DNA of 64,000 nt from Methanoregula sp. PtaU1.Bin051 (GTDB taxonomy: Archaea; Halobacteriota; Methanomicrobia; Methanomicrobiales; Methanospirillaceae): positions 124,001-188,000 of the forward strand of contig MVRE01000003.1 of the NCBI GenBank assembly GCA_002067895.1, in the 5' to 3' direction. Positions 17,480 through 28,386 of the stretch are shown here, one piece after another (within the stretch, counting starts at the first letter, position 1; every line of letters starts with the position of its first letter). Both the position numbers and the translations under genes were made by a program. The notes beneath the pieces were generated by a model. It was not told the origin of the DNA. It did not search any database and worked only from the letters and a program-made list of their open reading frames with translations.

Positions 17480-19228
17480 TTACTTTTTATCGATATCATA
17501 ATATTTACGCAGGAAGTCTCGGATTTTCTCAGATTCGAGATAGCGCTTATCAAGCGTATCAACAATATCATCAATGGTATGGGCTAGTTGTATGATCTTT
17601 TCAGATTTATCATTCTGAATCAGGTCGGCGATACCAATAATTGCCTGAAGCGGATTTCGTATCTGGTCATTGAGGGTTGCCAACTGTTCCATATTCTTTT
17701 CGATTTGCTGGAATGCCTCCTTTTTCAACTGCTCTACATTCCTTCGTTCTGTAATATCTCTGGCTATTATAAGCAATGCCTCGAGACCGTACTGGTCAAA
17801 AGCACGGACATTCATTTCTACAGGTATAATCCTGCCAGTGCACGTCTGGTATAGGGTTTCAATCCGCCCCTTCTGATCTTTTCGCACCTGATCAAGAAAC
17901 GCAGCTACACGGCTATGTTCGTCAGATACTAGGAGATCTGAAAACGGCATCATCATTAATTTTTTACGGGTCCCCCCAAGACAATCCACCGCAGAATCAT
18001 TGGCTTCAATTATCGTACTGGTAAGGACTTCTTCGTGGCCGGGCCGAAGTACTACAACCATATCTATAATACTGTTAAAGAACAGCCGGTAGTTCTCTTC
18101 ACTCTGACTTAGACGAACCTGAAGGTGAAGCTGCGATTGCTCAAGCTCACAAAGCATACTATTAACGTTTGTTGCCAGATCCGTGATCTCGTCATTTCCA
18201 GGTACAATGACCCGTGCTGAAAAATCCCTTTTCTTTCCGATGGAGGAAATATGGGAGGACAATGAAAGGAGTCGTGAGAGGACCGCCCGTTCAAGAAGAA
18301 TGATTATGACTATTCCAACGCCGATACCGGTTATCAGCAGAAATGTAAGGAAATACAGCGTTGTCGAAGTTCCGAACTTGGAGATATGGCGGGGGATTTC
18401 TGCCATCAGGACAAGTGCCGGATCTCCATAAATATCCCGTATCAGGGCAAACCCGGACAAGAAATCGGCATCTTTTTTTTGCCTGAAAGTGAAGGCATGC
18501 ATCTCGATTGAATCCTCACCGGATCTTTCAAGAAAACGTCCTCCTCCAGGAGATAACGTAAAGAGGAGAGCATCGATTTCACTATCAGGGCCGTTTAGAG
18601 AGAATGGCCGGATATTTAGTTCAAGCTCTGTCATATTCGAAAGTCGAATAACTTCCCGATCATCCAGATGTCTAGCCATAGTGATATAGCCGGCAGGGAT
18701 ACCGGTTTTATTTGCCATATAAATCGGGCGGACTGCGACAAGCAGGGGATAAGTTGGGGTTTGAACGATACCCAGAGTTCCATTCTGGAGAATCCCGTTA
18801 CCTCTCAGGGGCGATGAGGAAGCCGTTATATTAGAGAGTGCAGATGGAATCGGAAGGGAACGGTGTTGTTCAAGATCATATCCCCGTCCTGCGATCAATA
18901 AACCGGACTGATCTGAAATAATGATATAATTGAAAGCGAGCAGCTCGAATGTCGAATCATCGAGAGGGGAGGCGGTGGATCCATCCGAACCCTGGAAGAG
19001 ATATACTTTAATAGAGTCTCTCGCAGCCCAGTCAGCAGCCACGGCATCAAGGGAGTTTACATCATCGGCAAGTGCAACAAGAGCGCGGTGAGTGTCTTTT
19101 TCTGCTATCTGGTCCTCGACCCGAGCAAACCCGCCCGCAACCAAGATCTCAGACGCAATTGCAATGACAATAATAAGGGTAACGAGGGTGAGACAAAGGA
19201 TTAGTATCGTTTTTGTTCTTATTTCCAC
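17480..19228 (-). CDS. CHASE4-HAMP-PAS sensor protein lacking a kinase core
   Basis: A 582-residue membrane sensor. It has a TM helix at about 7-32, an extracytoplasmic CHASE4-like domain (about 35-270), a second TM (about 285-312), a HAMP domain (about 312-365), a coiled segment and a PAS domain (about 380-500). The C-terminus has a HisKA-like helix, but the segment reads NDQIRNPLQ where a phospho-accepting His is expected, and there is no ATP-binding domain before the stop. It cannot act as an ordinary histidine kinase. It may be a receptor working through a partner, or a truncated gene. The PAS-proximal architecture is common in Methanomicrobiales. Confidence 0.8.
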   Translation of the reverse strand: MEIRTKTILILCLTLVTLIIVIAIASEILVAGGFARVEDQIAEKDTHRALVALADDVNSLDAVAADWAARDSIKVYLFQGSDGSTASPLDDSTFELLAFNYIIISDQSGLLIAGRGYDLEQHRSLPIPSALSNITASSSPLRGNGILQNGTLGIVQTPTYPLLVAVRPIYMANKTGIPAGYITMARHLDDREVIRLSNMTELELNIRPFSLNGPDSEIDALLFTLSPGGGRFLERSGEDSIEMHAFTFRQKKDADFLSGFALIRDIYGDPALVLMAEIPRHISKFGTSTTLYFLTFLLITGIGVGIVIIILLERAVLSRLLSLSSHISSIGKKRDFSARVIVPGNDEITDLATNVNSMLCELEQSQLHLQVRLSQSEENYRLFFNSIIDMVVVLRPGHEEVLTSTIIEANDSAVDCLGGTRKKLMMMPFSDLLVSDEHSRVAAFLDQVRKDQKGRIETLYQTCTGRIIPVEMNVRAFDQYGLEALLIIARDITERRNVEQLKKEAFQQIEKNMEQLATLNDQIRNPLQAIIGIADLIQNDKSEKIIQLAHTIDDIVDTLDKRYLESEKIRDFLRKYYDIDKK

Positions 19229-19275
19229 ACCACTTCACCTGCGGTCACGATCAAGATAGAACTGTTTAGTTATTT

Positions 19276-19315
19276 CAGGAAAAGCTATTGCATGGCAGGA
19301 AAAGATATTGCATAG
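19276..19315. repeat. Two 20-bp direct tandem repeats
   Basis: CAGGAAAAG followed by TATTGCAT-like sequence is repeated head to tail (19276-19295 and 19296-19315) with two mismatches, in the intergenic region before the trp operon. Possible protein-binding site for the sensor gene or the trp genes. Confidence 0.55.
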
Positions 19316-19479
19316 CAGATGACCATATAGTGTATCAATTCTGAACAGACGTCTTCCCCTTTGGATTACATGACTGAGAATTCTGAAAATTTAATTTAAT
19401 CCTTATTCTTTTCAAAATTTGCATCTTTTCTGGTATATGTATAAATAATTTCATCGCTGGACATAAAGTTGCAATAATG

Positions 19480-19487
19480 TATAAATA
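19480..19487 (+). promoter_or_regulatory. TATA box of the trp operon
   Basis: TATAAATA at 19480-19487 predicts a transcript start near 19510. It therefore excludes the ATG at 19487 as the trpE start. A GTACA motif just downstream (about 19496-19500) resembles half of the TRP box recognised by TrpY in other methanogens, but a full box is not seen. Confidence 0.55.
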
Positions 19488-19537
19488 TGTGCAAAGTACA
19501 ATATAACAGAGGACTCAATTTGATCAGAACTGGAAAT

Positions 19538-21107
19538 ATGGATGGTGATGCCGGTGGAATGGAAAATGCCCGGGACTTACAAGAACTGAACCTGAATATT
19601 AATTATGAGCAATATCTCGATGCTGTAGAAGATCAACCAAAACCGCTTGTCATCCCGGTCTGTGCAAAACTGCAGCTTCCGAATATATCCCCATTGGAAG
19701 TCTTCACCGGTACCCGGACCGGTTGCGGCTATCTGCTTGAATCAATGGAAGGCAGCGAAAAAATTGCACGCTATTCCTTTATCGGGAATAATCCGGAGCT
19801 TATTATTACTTTTAATGAATGTGTTAAAGTTGCGGGAAACAGGGAATTCGTTTCAATTGCAGGAGAGCCGGAAGGGGCCAATGCAATTGACCGGATCCGG
19901 TCTATCCTTTCCCGTTTTTACTATGTCAATGTGAAGGCTCCCCGGTTCTTTGGCGGGATGGTCGGGTATTTTGCGTATGACTGCGTGCATTCCCTTTTCA
20001 ACAAGGTAAATGAAAAAAAATCCAGAGCCGACAAATCGAAAAGCATCAGTTGTCATGATGCCCGGTTTATGCTCAGCACGGATTGTATTGTCTTTGATCA
20101 CCAGGAAAAAAAAAATGTATATTTTTTCATCCCCGCTTCTCACGTACGAAACAAACCTGCTTGCCGCGTATATGACCAGTATTGCAAAGATTCGGATCCT
20201 GAAAGAAAAAATCGCCGAACTTGCAAACAGGAAACCGGAGGAAGTACAGCGAAAACTTGAACAGAGCGGGGCTCCGCACTATACCACATCAATTCAGCAG
20301 GATGCCTTTGAAAAATCTGTCAAGCGGGTACAGGAACATATCGTCGCAGGGGATATATTCCAAGCGGTTATTTCACGGCAGATTGAATGTGAGGTTTCGT
20401 GCGATCCGTTTGCGATTTATACGGCGCTACGGAAGATTAACCCAAGCCCGTATATGTACTACATCGACTTCGGCGACGAGAAGGTAATTGGGGCCAGCCC
20501 CGAGATGCTGGTTCGTGTTGAGCGCCGGCGTGTTACCACTGTACCAATCGCTGGTACACGCCCCCGGGGTAAAACGGTCGAGGAAGATGAGCAGCTCTCA
20601 CGCAATCTTCTACAAGATCCCAAGGAGCTCTCTGAACATACGATGCTTGTTGACCTTGCCCGTAACGATCTTGGCCGGGTCTGTAGGTTTGGATCAGTAC
20701 GTGTTGATGGATTCATGGGCATCGAGAAATTTTCTCATGTCCAGCACATCGTCTCAACTGTAACCGGCGTCCTGAAAGACAACCTTGACTGCTACGATGC
20801 CCTCAAGTCATGTTTTCCGGCAGGCACTGTCTCTGGGGCTCCGAAGATCCGGGCGATGCAGATCATCGATGAGGAGGAAACACAGAACCGCGGGATCTAC
20901 GCCGGTGCTGTGGGGTATATCGGTTTTGACAAAAACCTTGAATTCGCAATCGCGATCAGAACCGTGATTATGCAGGGAAACCGGGCATCCATTCAGGTGG
21001 GTGCAGGGATTGTTGCCGATTCAGTTCCGGAAAACGAGTGGAGGGAGACCGAAAACAAGGCAGCAGCAATGATGAAAGCGATCGAACAAGCGGGGATTAG
21101 CATATGA
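19538..21107 (+). CDS. trpE: Anthranilate synthase component I, reading frame interrupted at an A10 run
   Basis: Converts chorismate to anthranilate with TrpG. The N-terminal part carries the tryptophan feedback motif LLES-x10-S. The frame runs on to 20260 but loses similarity at an A10 run (20106-20115), after which the matching C-terminal catalytic half continues in the +1 frame, with GTRPRG, DLARNDLGRV, AGTVSGAPK and the final EAxxK-type region intact. Removing one A would join the halves. I take the start near 19538, with ATG 19559 as the alternative. The rest of the operon is intact, so a sequencing error, slippage-dependent expression or a recent mutation are all possible. Confidence 0.85.
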
Positions 21108-21685
21108 GAGTATTAATTGTCGATTGCTACGACAGTTTTACCTTCAACCTGTACCAGCAGGTGGGAAGGTTAGGAGGAGATCCGGTAGTCATGACCTGCG
21201 ACACACCTCTTGACCGGCTGGAAAAAATCAAGTGCGACCGGATCATCCTTTCACCGGGACCAGGGACTCCAGAGGATTCCGGGATTTGTCCTGTTGTCCT
21301 CCGGACGCTGAGCCAAAAGATTCCGACGCTGGGCGTCTGTCTCGGTCACCAGACAATTTGTGCCACATTCGGCGGGAATGTAGTGAGGGCAGGGCGCCTG
21401 ATGCACGGGAAGACCTCGGAAATCCGGCATGATGGTAAAGGCATCTTCGCTGATCTGGTAGTTCCTTTTGTTGCGACGCGATACCATTCGCTTGTCGTTG
21501 ACAGGGATAGTCTACCGGAAGACCTGGAGGTATCGGCGACGAGTGACGATGACGGGTACGTGATGGGGATCCGGCATATGCGGTATCCGATTGAGGGGGT
21601 CCAGTTCCATCCGGAGAGCATCCTGACTACAGATGGTGATCGGATTATCCAGAATTTCCTGTATGGTCAGGGAGCGGCATCATGA
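21104..21685 (+). CDS. trpG: Anthranilate synthase component II (glutamine amidotransferase)
   Basis: A 193-residue class I glutamine amidotransferase that supplies ammonia to TrpE. The nucleophile elbow GVCLGHQ and the QFHPES motif supply the Cys-His-Glu triad. Its ATG overlaps the trpE stop, so the two are translationally coupled. Confidence 0.95.
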   Translation: MRVLIVDCYDSFTFNLYQQVGRLGGDPVVMTCDTPLDRLEKIKCDRIILSPGPGTPEDSGICPVVLRTLSQKIPTLGVCLGHQTICATFGGNVVRAGRLMHGKTSEIRHDGKGIFADLVVPFVATRYHSLVVDRDSLPEDLEVSATSDDDGYVMGIRHMRYPIEGVQFHPESILTTDGDRIIQNFLYGQGAAS

Positions 21686-22701
21686 ACATCAAAGAGGCAA
21701 TCGCAACTGTTATCTCAGGCAGCCAGCTGACCGAAAAAGAGGCTGCTGAAACAATGGGAGCGATCATGAAAGGCGAGGCCACACAGGCACAGATCGGGAG
21801 CCTTTTAACAGCACTCCGGATACGTGGTGAGTCCCCTGCCGAGATTGCGGCCTTCGCTGGCGTCATGCGGGGGCATGCTGTCCGCATTACTCCTTTGGTT
21901 TCAGGAACGCTCGTCGATACCTGCGGCACAGGCGGAGACGGTTCACAGACCTTCAATATCAGCACTGCTGCTGCTTTTGTTGCAGCAGGTGCCGGTATCC
22001 CCGTTGTAAAGCATGGAAACCGGGCGATGAGCAGCAGGTGCGGTTCAGCAGATGTCCTTTCTGCACTCGGGGTCAATCTCGCCGTGGATCCGGCGCAACA
22101 GGCCAAGATTGTCGAAAAGATTGGAATTGCATTCCTCTTTGCTCCGGCCCATCACCCTGCGATGCGCCACGTTGCCGGGGCACGGCAGGAGATTGGGATT
22201 CGTACGGTCTTCAACCTCTTAGGTCCGCTTGCAAACCCTGCCGGCGCACAGGCTCAGCTGCTTGGTGTCCACAGCCCGGATCTGACAGGCACGATGGCGG
22301 AAGTGCTCAGGAGGCTCTCCCTTCCCCGGGCGATGGTTGTTCACGGATGCGGTCTCGATGAGATAACGACAACGGGCGATACGGTTGTCGCCGAACTCTG
22401 CGCAGGTGGGATCAGAAACTACACGATATCATATGAACGGTTCGGTATCAGGCCTGCAACAAAGGACGACCTTGCTGGGGGGGATGCGACAGAGAACGCA
22501 CGCATCCTCCGCGGGATACTGGAGGGGGAGAATGGAGCGGCCCGCGACATCGTGCTGCTCAATGCCGCCGCTGCAATTTATCTTGGCGGAAAGAGCAGCG
22601 ATCTGTATGGCGGGCTGAAGCTCGCTGAAATGTCGGTTGATTCCGGTGCAGCACTCGGGCGGCTCAATGCCCTCATCGATGCGACAAAGGGTGCGGCATG
22701 A
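21682..22701 (+). CDS. trpD: Anthranilate phosphoribosyltransferase
   Basis: A 339-residue enzyme transferring the phosphoribosyl group from PRPP to anthranilate. The [19 protein letters not shown]/anthranilate loop is present and the length is typical. It overlaps trpG and trpC by four bases each. Confidence 0.95.
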   Translation: MNIKEAIATVISGSQLTEKEAAETMGAIMKGEATQAQIGSLLTALRIRGESPAEIAAFAGVMRGHAVRITPLVSGTLVDTCGTGGDGSQTFNISTAAAFVAAGAGIPVVKHGNRAMSSRCGSADVLSALGVNLAVDPAQQAKIVEKIGIAFLFAPAHHPAMRHVAGARQEIGIRTVFNLLGPLANPAGAQAQLLGVHSPDLTGTMAEVLRRLSLPRAMVVHGCGLDEITTTGDTVVAELCAGGIRNYTISYERFGIRPATKDDLAGGDATENARILRGILEGENGAARDIVLLNAAAAIYLGGKSSDLYGGLKLAEMSVDSGAALGRLNALIDATKGAA

Positions 22702-23453
22702 TCCTAGACGAGATCCTCCGCCGTGCGGAAAAACGGGTCGAAAGGCTGCCGGCGACATTTCCGGATCCTCCTGACAGACCACGTGCCAGCCTTGCGGATG
22801 CAATCCGGGGCAGGAATGACGGGACCGCAGTGATTGCCGAGATCAAGTGTGCATCTCCCAGCCGGGGGGTTATCAGGCGTAATGTCGATATGCAGATGAT
22901 GGCCCGCTCACTCGTTGCCGGTGGATGTACTGCGCTCTCCGTCCTCACAGAGCCGCACTATTTCGGCGGTTCCGTAAGGGATGTTACAAGAGTTGCCAAG
23001 GCCGTATCCGTCCCGGTGCTCCGGAAGGATTTTGTAATCGATACCCGACAGCTGGACGAGACGTATGCGCTTGGCGCCGATGCAGTCCTGCTGATCGCGG
23101 CTGTGCTGGGAGAGGAACTGCCGGGGTATGTCGATTATGCAATTGATGCCGGCCTTGAACCGCTTGTCGAGGTTCGCACAAAAACCGAAGTGGAGAGTGC
23201 CCTGTCCACCCGGGCAGCAGCCATCGGGATCAATAACCGCGACTTAACAACGCTCATAATAGACCGTTCAACGACACGCTTGCTGTCAGAAAAGATCCGA
23301 TCCTCAGGAAGGCTCGTGATATCCGAAAGCGGGATGCGATCGACTGATGATGTCCGGGAACTGAAACCTTACTGCGACGCGTTCCTGATCGGTTCATCCA
23401 TCATGTCTGATGAAAACCCGCAGAAGAAACTTAAGGAGTTTGTATGCGCGTAA
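22698..23453 (+). CDS. trpC: Indole-3-glycerol phosphate synthase
   Basis: A 251-residue TIM-barrel enzyme that closes the indole ring. Visible signatures are [11 protein letters not shown] near the N-terminal catalytic Lys, LRKDFVID, and GINNRDL followed by ISESGM. It is not fused to TrpF, unlike some bacteria. It overlaps its neighbours. Confidence 0.95.
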   Translation: MILDEILRRAEKRVERLPATFPDPPDRPRASLADAIRGRNDGTAVIAEIKCASPSRGVIRRNVDMQMMARSLVAGGCTALSVLTEPHYFGGSVRDVTRVAKAVSVPVLRKDFVIDTRQLDETYALGADAVLLIAAVLGEELPGYVDYAIDAGLEPLVEVRTKTEVESALSTRAAAIGINNRDLTTLIIDRSTTRLLSEKIRSSGRLVISESGMRSTDDVRELKPYCDAFLIGSSIMSDENPQKKLKEFVCA

Positions 23454-24019
23454 AAATCTGCGGGATCACCCGCCCCGATGATGCACGGTTTGCGGAACAG
23501 GAGGGTGCCGATGCCATCGGCGTGATCCTCTCTTCACCCGGTTCGAAAAGGGAGGTCTCCCCAAAACGGGCACAGGAGATCTTTGAAGCTGTCGGCCCGT
23601 TCATAACAAAAGTTGCCGTTACCCATACAGGATCAGAATCAGAACTTTCAACGATCATCGCGCTGAATCCCGATGCAATCCAGATCTTCCACCCGTTTGT
23701 TTTCGGGAAAGATCCCGGGGTACAGATAATCCGGGCGATCGGAAAGGATGATCCCCTGCCAAGTGCCTGCGATGCCATCATCATTGACGAGAGCCATGGC
23801 GGGGGGAAAGACTTCGATCTCTCCGCTGCAAGAAGCGCGGTCCAGAGAGCAAAAGTCCCCGTAATCCTTGCCGGCGGCCTGACACCCGGGAACGTGGAAG
23901 AGGCCATCCAGCAGGTGCGCCCGTATGCGGTCGACGTTGCAACCGGCGTTGAACTGTCACCTGGCATCAAGGACCACCGGAAAGTGAGGGCGTTTATCGC
24001 CGCATGCAGGAGGGCATGA
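23444..24019 (+). CDS. trpF: Phosphoribosylanthranilate isomerase
   Basis: A 191-residue TIM-barrel isomerase. [11 protein letters not shown] (catalytic Cys) and the C-terminal DVATGVE segment with the catalytic Asp and phosphate loop LAGGLTPGN are all visible. It is a short archaeal form and overlaps trpC by ten bases. Confidence 0.95.
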   Translation: MRVKICGITRPDDARFAEQEGADAIGVILSSPGSKREVSPKRAQEIFEAVGPFITKVAVTHTGSESELSTIIALNPDAIQIFHPFVFGKDPGVQIIRAIGKDDPLPSACDAIIIDESHGGGKDFDLSAARSAVQRAKVPVILAGGLTPGNVEEAIQQVRPYAVDVATGVELSPGIKDHRKVRAFIAACRRA

Positions 24020-24020
24020 T

Positions 24021-25193
24021 ATGGGACAGAAAGGACGGTTCGGGAAGTACGGGGGGCAGTACGTGCCCGAGACCCTGATGGCAGCACTCATCGAGCTAGA
24101 GAATGCATATGCGGATGTGCGCAAGAGTCCTGATTTCATCCGGCAGCTTGCAGCCCTTCAGGCAGAATACGCAGGGCGTCCTACACCGCTGACGTTCTGC
24201 CCGAATGCATCACGCGAGCTGGGTTGCAGGATCCACCTCAAGCGAGAGGATCTCGTCCACGGGGGATCGCACAAGCTGAACAACACGCTCGGGCAGGCGC
24301 TGCTGGCAAGACACATGGGCAAGAGCCGGCTGATCGCCGAGACCGGCGCCGGCCAGCACGGGGTCGCGACCGCGATCGTGGGGGCGGCGCTGGGGATGCC
24401 CGTAGAGGTGTACATGGGCGAGGTGGACTGCAGGAGGCAGGCGCTGAACGTCTTCCGCATGGAACTGATGGGTGCAAAAGTCATCCCGGTGAAGTCCGGA
24501 ACGAGGACGCTGAAGGATGCAATCAACGAGGCGCTCCGCGACTGGGTAGCAAATCTCCTCACCACGCACTACCTGATCGGTTCGGTTGTCGGCCCGCATC
24601 CGTACCCGCTCATGGTGCGCGACTTCCAGTCGGTGATCGGGCGCGAGGCCCTGGAACAGGTGCTTAAGAAGGAAGGGCGGCTCCCTGACACCATTGTCGC
24701 ATGTGTCGGCGGAGGCTCGAATGCTATCGGGATCTTCTATCCTTTTATCAGCGACGATGTGGAGCTTGTCGGCATCGAGGCCGGCGGAGAGGGCGTTGAT
24801 ACCGGGAAGCATTCGGCCACGCTCTGCGCAGGCGAAGCCGGTGTTCTGCATGGCACGCTCTCGTACCTGCTGCAGGACGAGAACGGGCAGGTACTTCCTA
24901 CCCACAGCATCTCGGCAGGCCTCGATTATCCGGGTGTCGGCCCGGAGCACGCGATGCTGAAAGATTCCGGAAGGGTCACCTACGACACGGCGGACGATGC
25001 CGAAGTCCTGGACGCATTCTCGTTCCTCTCCCGCACGGAGGGTATCATCCCGGCGCTCGAGTCCGCACACGCGGTCGCATGGGTGATCAGGAATGCAGGC
25101 AGGTTCGACCGGGACGATATCGTGGTCATCAACCTTTCAGGACGCGGGGACAAGGATGTCGCAGAGGTGGCAGCGATGCAGGGGCGGGCATGA
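24021..25193 (+). CDS. trpB: Tryptophan synthase beta chain
   Basis: A 390-residue PLP enzyme joining indole and serine. The PLP lysine lies in GGSHKLNN, with GGGSNAIG as the phosphate loop. This is the TrpB1 type, the form paired with TrpA. Confidence 0.96.
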   Translation: MGQKGRFGKYGGQYVPETLMAALIELENAYADVRKSPDFIRQLAALQAEYAGRPTPLTFCPNASRELGCRIHLKREDLVHGGSHKLNNTLGQALLARHMGKSRLIAETGAGQHGVATAIVGAALGMPVEVYMGEVDCRRQALNVFRMELMGAKVIPVKSGTRTLKDAINEALRDWVANLLTTHYLIGSVVGPHPYPLMVRDFQSVIGREALEQVLKKEGRLPDTIVACVGGGSNAIGIFYPFISDDVELVGIEAGGEGVDTGKHSATLCAGEAGVLHGTLSYLLQDENGQVLPTHSISAGLDYPGVGPEHAMLKDSGRVTYDTADDAEVLDAFSFLSRTEGIIPALESAHAVAWVIRNAGRFDRDDIVVINLSGRGDKDVAEVAAMQGRA

Positions 25194-25981
25194 CGGGGCG
25201 TATCGATGATGTTTTCCGTAACCGGAAGAAACCGGCTTTCATCGGTTTTACGGTTGCCGGCGATCCTGACAGGGATACCTCTGTCCGTATTGCGCGGGCG
25301 CTTATTGATGGGGGGACCGATATCCTCGAACTGGGAGTGCCGTTCTCCGACCCGGTCGCCGATGGGCCGGTCATCCAGAAGGCCGACGAGCGGGCTCTTG
25401 CCGCAGGAATAACTCCGGCTGCTATCTTTGATATAGTTCGGGAGGTTCGTATTTTCTCAGGTGTCCCGATTGTCTTTCTCACGTATTACAACATCGTATA
25501 CCGCTTTGGTATCGACAGGTTCTACCGGCATGCAAGGGATGCCGGTGTTGACGGGATCCTGATAGCCGATATGCCGGTCGAGGAATCGGACGAGGTATGC
25601 GAGGCTGCGGCACGGTACGGCATCGACCCGATCTTCCTGGTTGCGCAGACGACTTCGGACGAACGGATCAAAACGATTGCCGCACGGGCACGCGGGTACC
25701 TGTATCTCGTTTCCGTGCTGGGCGTGACCGGCGTGCGTGAGAGTATGGATTCAGGGGCGATCGATCTCTTGAAGCGCGTCCGAAGGCAGACGGATCTACC
25801 TCTTGCACTCGGTTTCGGGATCTCGAACCCTGCCCATGCAAAGACATGTGCAGCGGCGGGAGCCAATGGGATTATCGTAGGCAGTGCAATCGTTGAGCTT
25901 GTGGAACGGAACCTCAGCAGGCCTGATCTGATGGAAGAGGAATTGAAAACGTTTGTAGCCCGGATGAAAGGAGCCGTCTGA
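25190..25981 (+). CDS. trpA: Tryptophan synthase alpha chain
   Basis: A 263-residue TIM barrel cleaving indole-3-glycerol phosphate. The catalytic Glu and Asp lie in [15 protein letters not shown], and the phosphate site is in the SVLGVTG and GFGISN regions. The start at 25190 is chosen because it overlaps the trpB stop and gives the normal N-terminus. Confidence 0.96.
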   Translation: MTGRIDDVFRNRKKPAFIGFTVAGDPDRDTSVRIARALIDGGTDILELGVPFSDPVADGPVIQKADERALAAGITPAAIFDIVREVRIFSGVPIVFLTYYNIVYRFGIDRFYRHARDAGVDGILIADMPVEESDEVCEAAARYGIDPIFLVAQTTSDERIKTIAARARGYLYLVSVLGVTGVRESMDSGAIDLLKRVRRQTDLPLALGFGISNPAHAKTCAAAGANGIIVGSAIVELVERNLSRPDLMEEELKTFVARMKGAV

Positions 25982-26060
25982 AAAGGAACTCTTTCCAACT
26001 TCGTTTTTCTCGTACGATTCTTTTTAACAGATTGTTTACAATACTGGATCCGGTATTACC

Positions 26061-26528
26061 ATGCAGTCCAGAACCGGAATCATTATCATCCTGGGGCTCT
26101 GTATTGCCGCCGGTATCTTTATTGCCGGCTGCACACAGCAGGCAGCCCCCGCACAGCCGACAGCCCTGCCGACAGCCGGCCTCGCAAACCCTGCCTCGGT
26201 CAGCTGCGTCGAAAAGGGCGGAACTGTCGAAATCAAAAAGGATGCATCGGGAGGAGAGTATGGCATGTGTAACTTCCCGAACGGAACGTCCTGCGAGGAG
26301 TGGGCGCTCTTCCGCGGAGAAGGCTGCAAGCCCGGGGTGGAGCTGTCAGCAACCGCAACGGTTATCGGGATGCCCAACCCGGCTGCCGTGTACTGCGGTC
26401 AGGTTGGCGGCACCTCAAAGATCCTGAAGAATCCTGACGGCAGCGAGTACGGAATGTGCGCATTTGCCAACGGGACATCCTGCGAGGAATGGGCGCTCTT
26501 CCGCGGCGAGGGTTGTAAAGCTGGCTGA
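26061..26528 (+). CDS. Lipoprotein with two DUF333 repeats
   Basis: A 155-residue protein with a lipoprotein signal (hydrophobic stretch, then IAGC) and two repeats of about 50 residues. Each repeat contains a C-x-GG segment, an EYGMC segment and CEEWALFRGEGC, the DUF333 pattern. Both repeats are intact and keep the same cysteine spacing. Function unknown; family members are secreted Cys-rich proteins. A gene duplication inside the protein is evident. Confidence 0.85.
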   Translation: MQSRTGIIIILGLCIAAGIFIAGCTQQAAPAQPTALPTAGLANPASVSCVEKGGTVEIKKDASGGEYGMCNFPNGTSCEEWALFRGEGCKPGVELSATATVIGMPNPAAVYCGQVGGTSKILKNPDGSEYGMCAFANGTSCEEWALFRGEGCKAG

Positions 26529-26689
26529 TCGGGATTGTCTGAATATTCTTTAAATTTCTTTTCTTATTCAACCACTTCCCGCGATGACTGTCAGAGAACG
26601 GGGCTTTTTTGAGAGAACGGATCGGAAGCACGACCCTTCAGACAACGGCATTGGGTGACCAATCCTGCCTGCCGGTATCCATACCACGG

Positions 26690-27445
26690 TCACATCCTCT
26701 TCGGCATGGTTCTTTTGTGGAGGACCATCGTCACGGCCGTGAACACCAGCGTGAAGACGGACAGTGCCGCGATATCGACGGTCACCGGGAAATAGTTCCC
26801 GTCCGTAAATGCGAATCGCACGAGATCCGTGAAATAGGTGAGCGGGGAGCAGACCGCCAGCACCAGCCCCCATGACGGCATCTGCTCCAGCGGGACGAAG
26901 ATGCCGGAGATAAAGACGAGCGGGAACTTGATCAGCGAGGAGAGCATCATGATGTTCGAAGGCACGTTCGTGGGGGGCACGGCAAGCAGCATTCCGATGG
27001 CTGAGAAGCAGCAGGCTGCGAGGAGAACTGCGGCAAGCAGCGTCAGTTCATGGAGGAGCGCAAGCCCGAGCACAAGCCCGATGATCACGGTGACCAGCGT
27101 GACCGCGATCCCGAAGATGAGGGATGCTATCATGTCGCCAAAAACAATCGCCTCGACGGTGACCGGACAGGAGGCAAGCCGCTCAAGGGTCTTTGCCTGC
27201 CCTTCCCACGGGAAGATTGCGGGGGAAACGGCGGTCGCAGTGAAAAAGAGTGTCATGCCGACCAGCCCCGAGACAAGGAACGCGAGCGGCAGCTGCCTGC
27301 TTCCCATGAAGAATGCGAGGAAGAGGAAGAGCGGCATGAAGACACCGAAGATGAGAACGGGGCCCTTGAGATAATAGATCCGGATGTCTTTCTTCGCAAT
27401 CGCCCATGCCCGCCGCACCTGTTCCGGGAATCCTGCCGCGTTCAT
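26690..27445 (-). CDS. ABC-2 type transporter permease
   Basis: A 251-residue, six-helix permease of the DrrB/ABC-2 class. Its start overlaps the stop of the ATPase gene by four bases, so the two are a translationally coupled exporter pair. Substrate (drug, lipid or polysaccharide) is unknown. Confidence 0.88.
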   Translation of the reverse strand: MNAAGFPEQVRRAWAIAKKDIRIYYLKGPVLIFGVFMPLFLFLAFFMGSRQLPLAFLVSGLVGMTLFFTATAVSPAIFPWEGQAKTLERLASCPVTVEAIVFGDMIASLIFGIAVTLVTVIIGLVLGLALLHELTLLAAVLLAACCFSAIGMLLAVPPTNVPSNIMMLSSLIKFPLVFISGIFVPLEQMPSWGLVLAVCSPLTYFTDLVRFAFTDGNYFPVTVDIAALSVFTLVFTAVTMVLHKRTMPKRM

Positions 27446-28371
27446 GACTGCGCCTCCTCTGTCAGCCGGAGGAACGCTTCATCAAGCGAGGGAGCCAGCG
27501 TGTTCAGCGTGACAATCGCTGCGCCGTTGTGCCGGCTGAAGTTTGCGAGGGAATGGATGGTGGCATCTTTGTTCCGGGTAGTGACCTGCCACTTGTCTCC
27601 GGTCCGGTTCGCTGTTACAACACCTTCAAGTCCTGCAAGGGCATCGCCGTGCACCTCGCGGTCAAAACTCACTTCGATCTTGTGTATACGATCAATTGCT
27701 GTCTTGAGTTTCTCCGGTGCATCGATGGCCACCATCTTCCCGGCCCGGATAATGCCGACCCGGTGACAGAGCCGGTTGGCCTCCTCCATGTTGTGCGTAG
27801 TGAGGAAGATGGTGGTTCCCTTCGCATTCAGGTCACGGAGCAGGGAGAGGATCATCTGCGTGCTCTGCACGTCGAGGCCGCTCGTTGGTTCATCGAGAAA
27901 GAGGAGTTCCGGTTCATGGATGAGCGCCATCGCGAGGATGAGCCGCTGTTTCATGCCCTTGGAGTACGCCTGCACTTTCTGGTCTTTTCGATCCAATAAC
28001 CTGACCATCCCGAGCAGGTCGGACGAGCGCTGCTCTGCCCGGGCACGCGGGAGCCCGTAGAGCTCGCCCATCAGCATCAGGTTCTGCCATGCGGTGAGAT
28101 CGGTATACGCATTCGAGGTCTCCGGCACGACACCGAACCGCTGCTTTGCCTGTACCGGCTCGGACCGGATGTCATGGCCGAGGATCAGAGCGGTCCCGGC
28201 ATCCGGGGGGATGACGCCGGTCAGCATCCGTGTGGTGGTGGTCTTGCCCGCCCCGTTCGGGCCGAGGAAACCGAAGATCTCGCCCTGCCGGACCTCGAAC
28301 GAGATATGGTCTACAGCAGTGCTCCTGCCAAAGATTTTTGTCAGATCTGACGCCTGGATTATCGCGGTCAT
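27442..28371 (-). CDS. ABC transporter ATP-binding protein, DrrA type
   Basis: A 309-residue ATPase with Walker A GPNGAGKTTT, a degenerate signature (YSKGMKQRL), Walker B LLFLDEPTSGLD and an additional C-terminal domain typical of drug-exporting DrrA-type ATPases. It precedes and overlaps its permease. Confidence 0.93.
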   Translation of the reverse strand: MTAIIQASDLTKIFGRSTAVDHISFEVRQGEIFGFLGPNGAGKTTTTRMLTGVIPPDAGTALILGHDIRSEPVQAKQRFGVVPETSNAYTDLTAWQNLMLMGELYGLPRARAEQRSSDLLGMVRLLDRKDQKVQAYSKGMKQRLILAMALIHEPELLFLDEPTSGLDVQSTQMILSLLRDLNAKGTTIFLTTHNMEEANRLCHRVGIIRAGKMVAIDAPEKLKTAIDRIHKIEVSFDREVHGDALAGLEGVVTANRTGDKWQVTTRNKDATIHSLANFSRHNGAAIVTLNTLAPSLDEAFLRLTEEAQS

Positions 28372-28386
28372 GGGTTTCTCTTTTCC

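Noticed and set aside
19487-19537. ATG at 19487 as the trpE start
   Set aside because: It lies inside the TATA box (19480-19487), upstream of the predicted transcript start.
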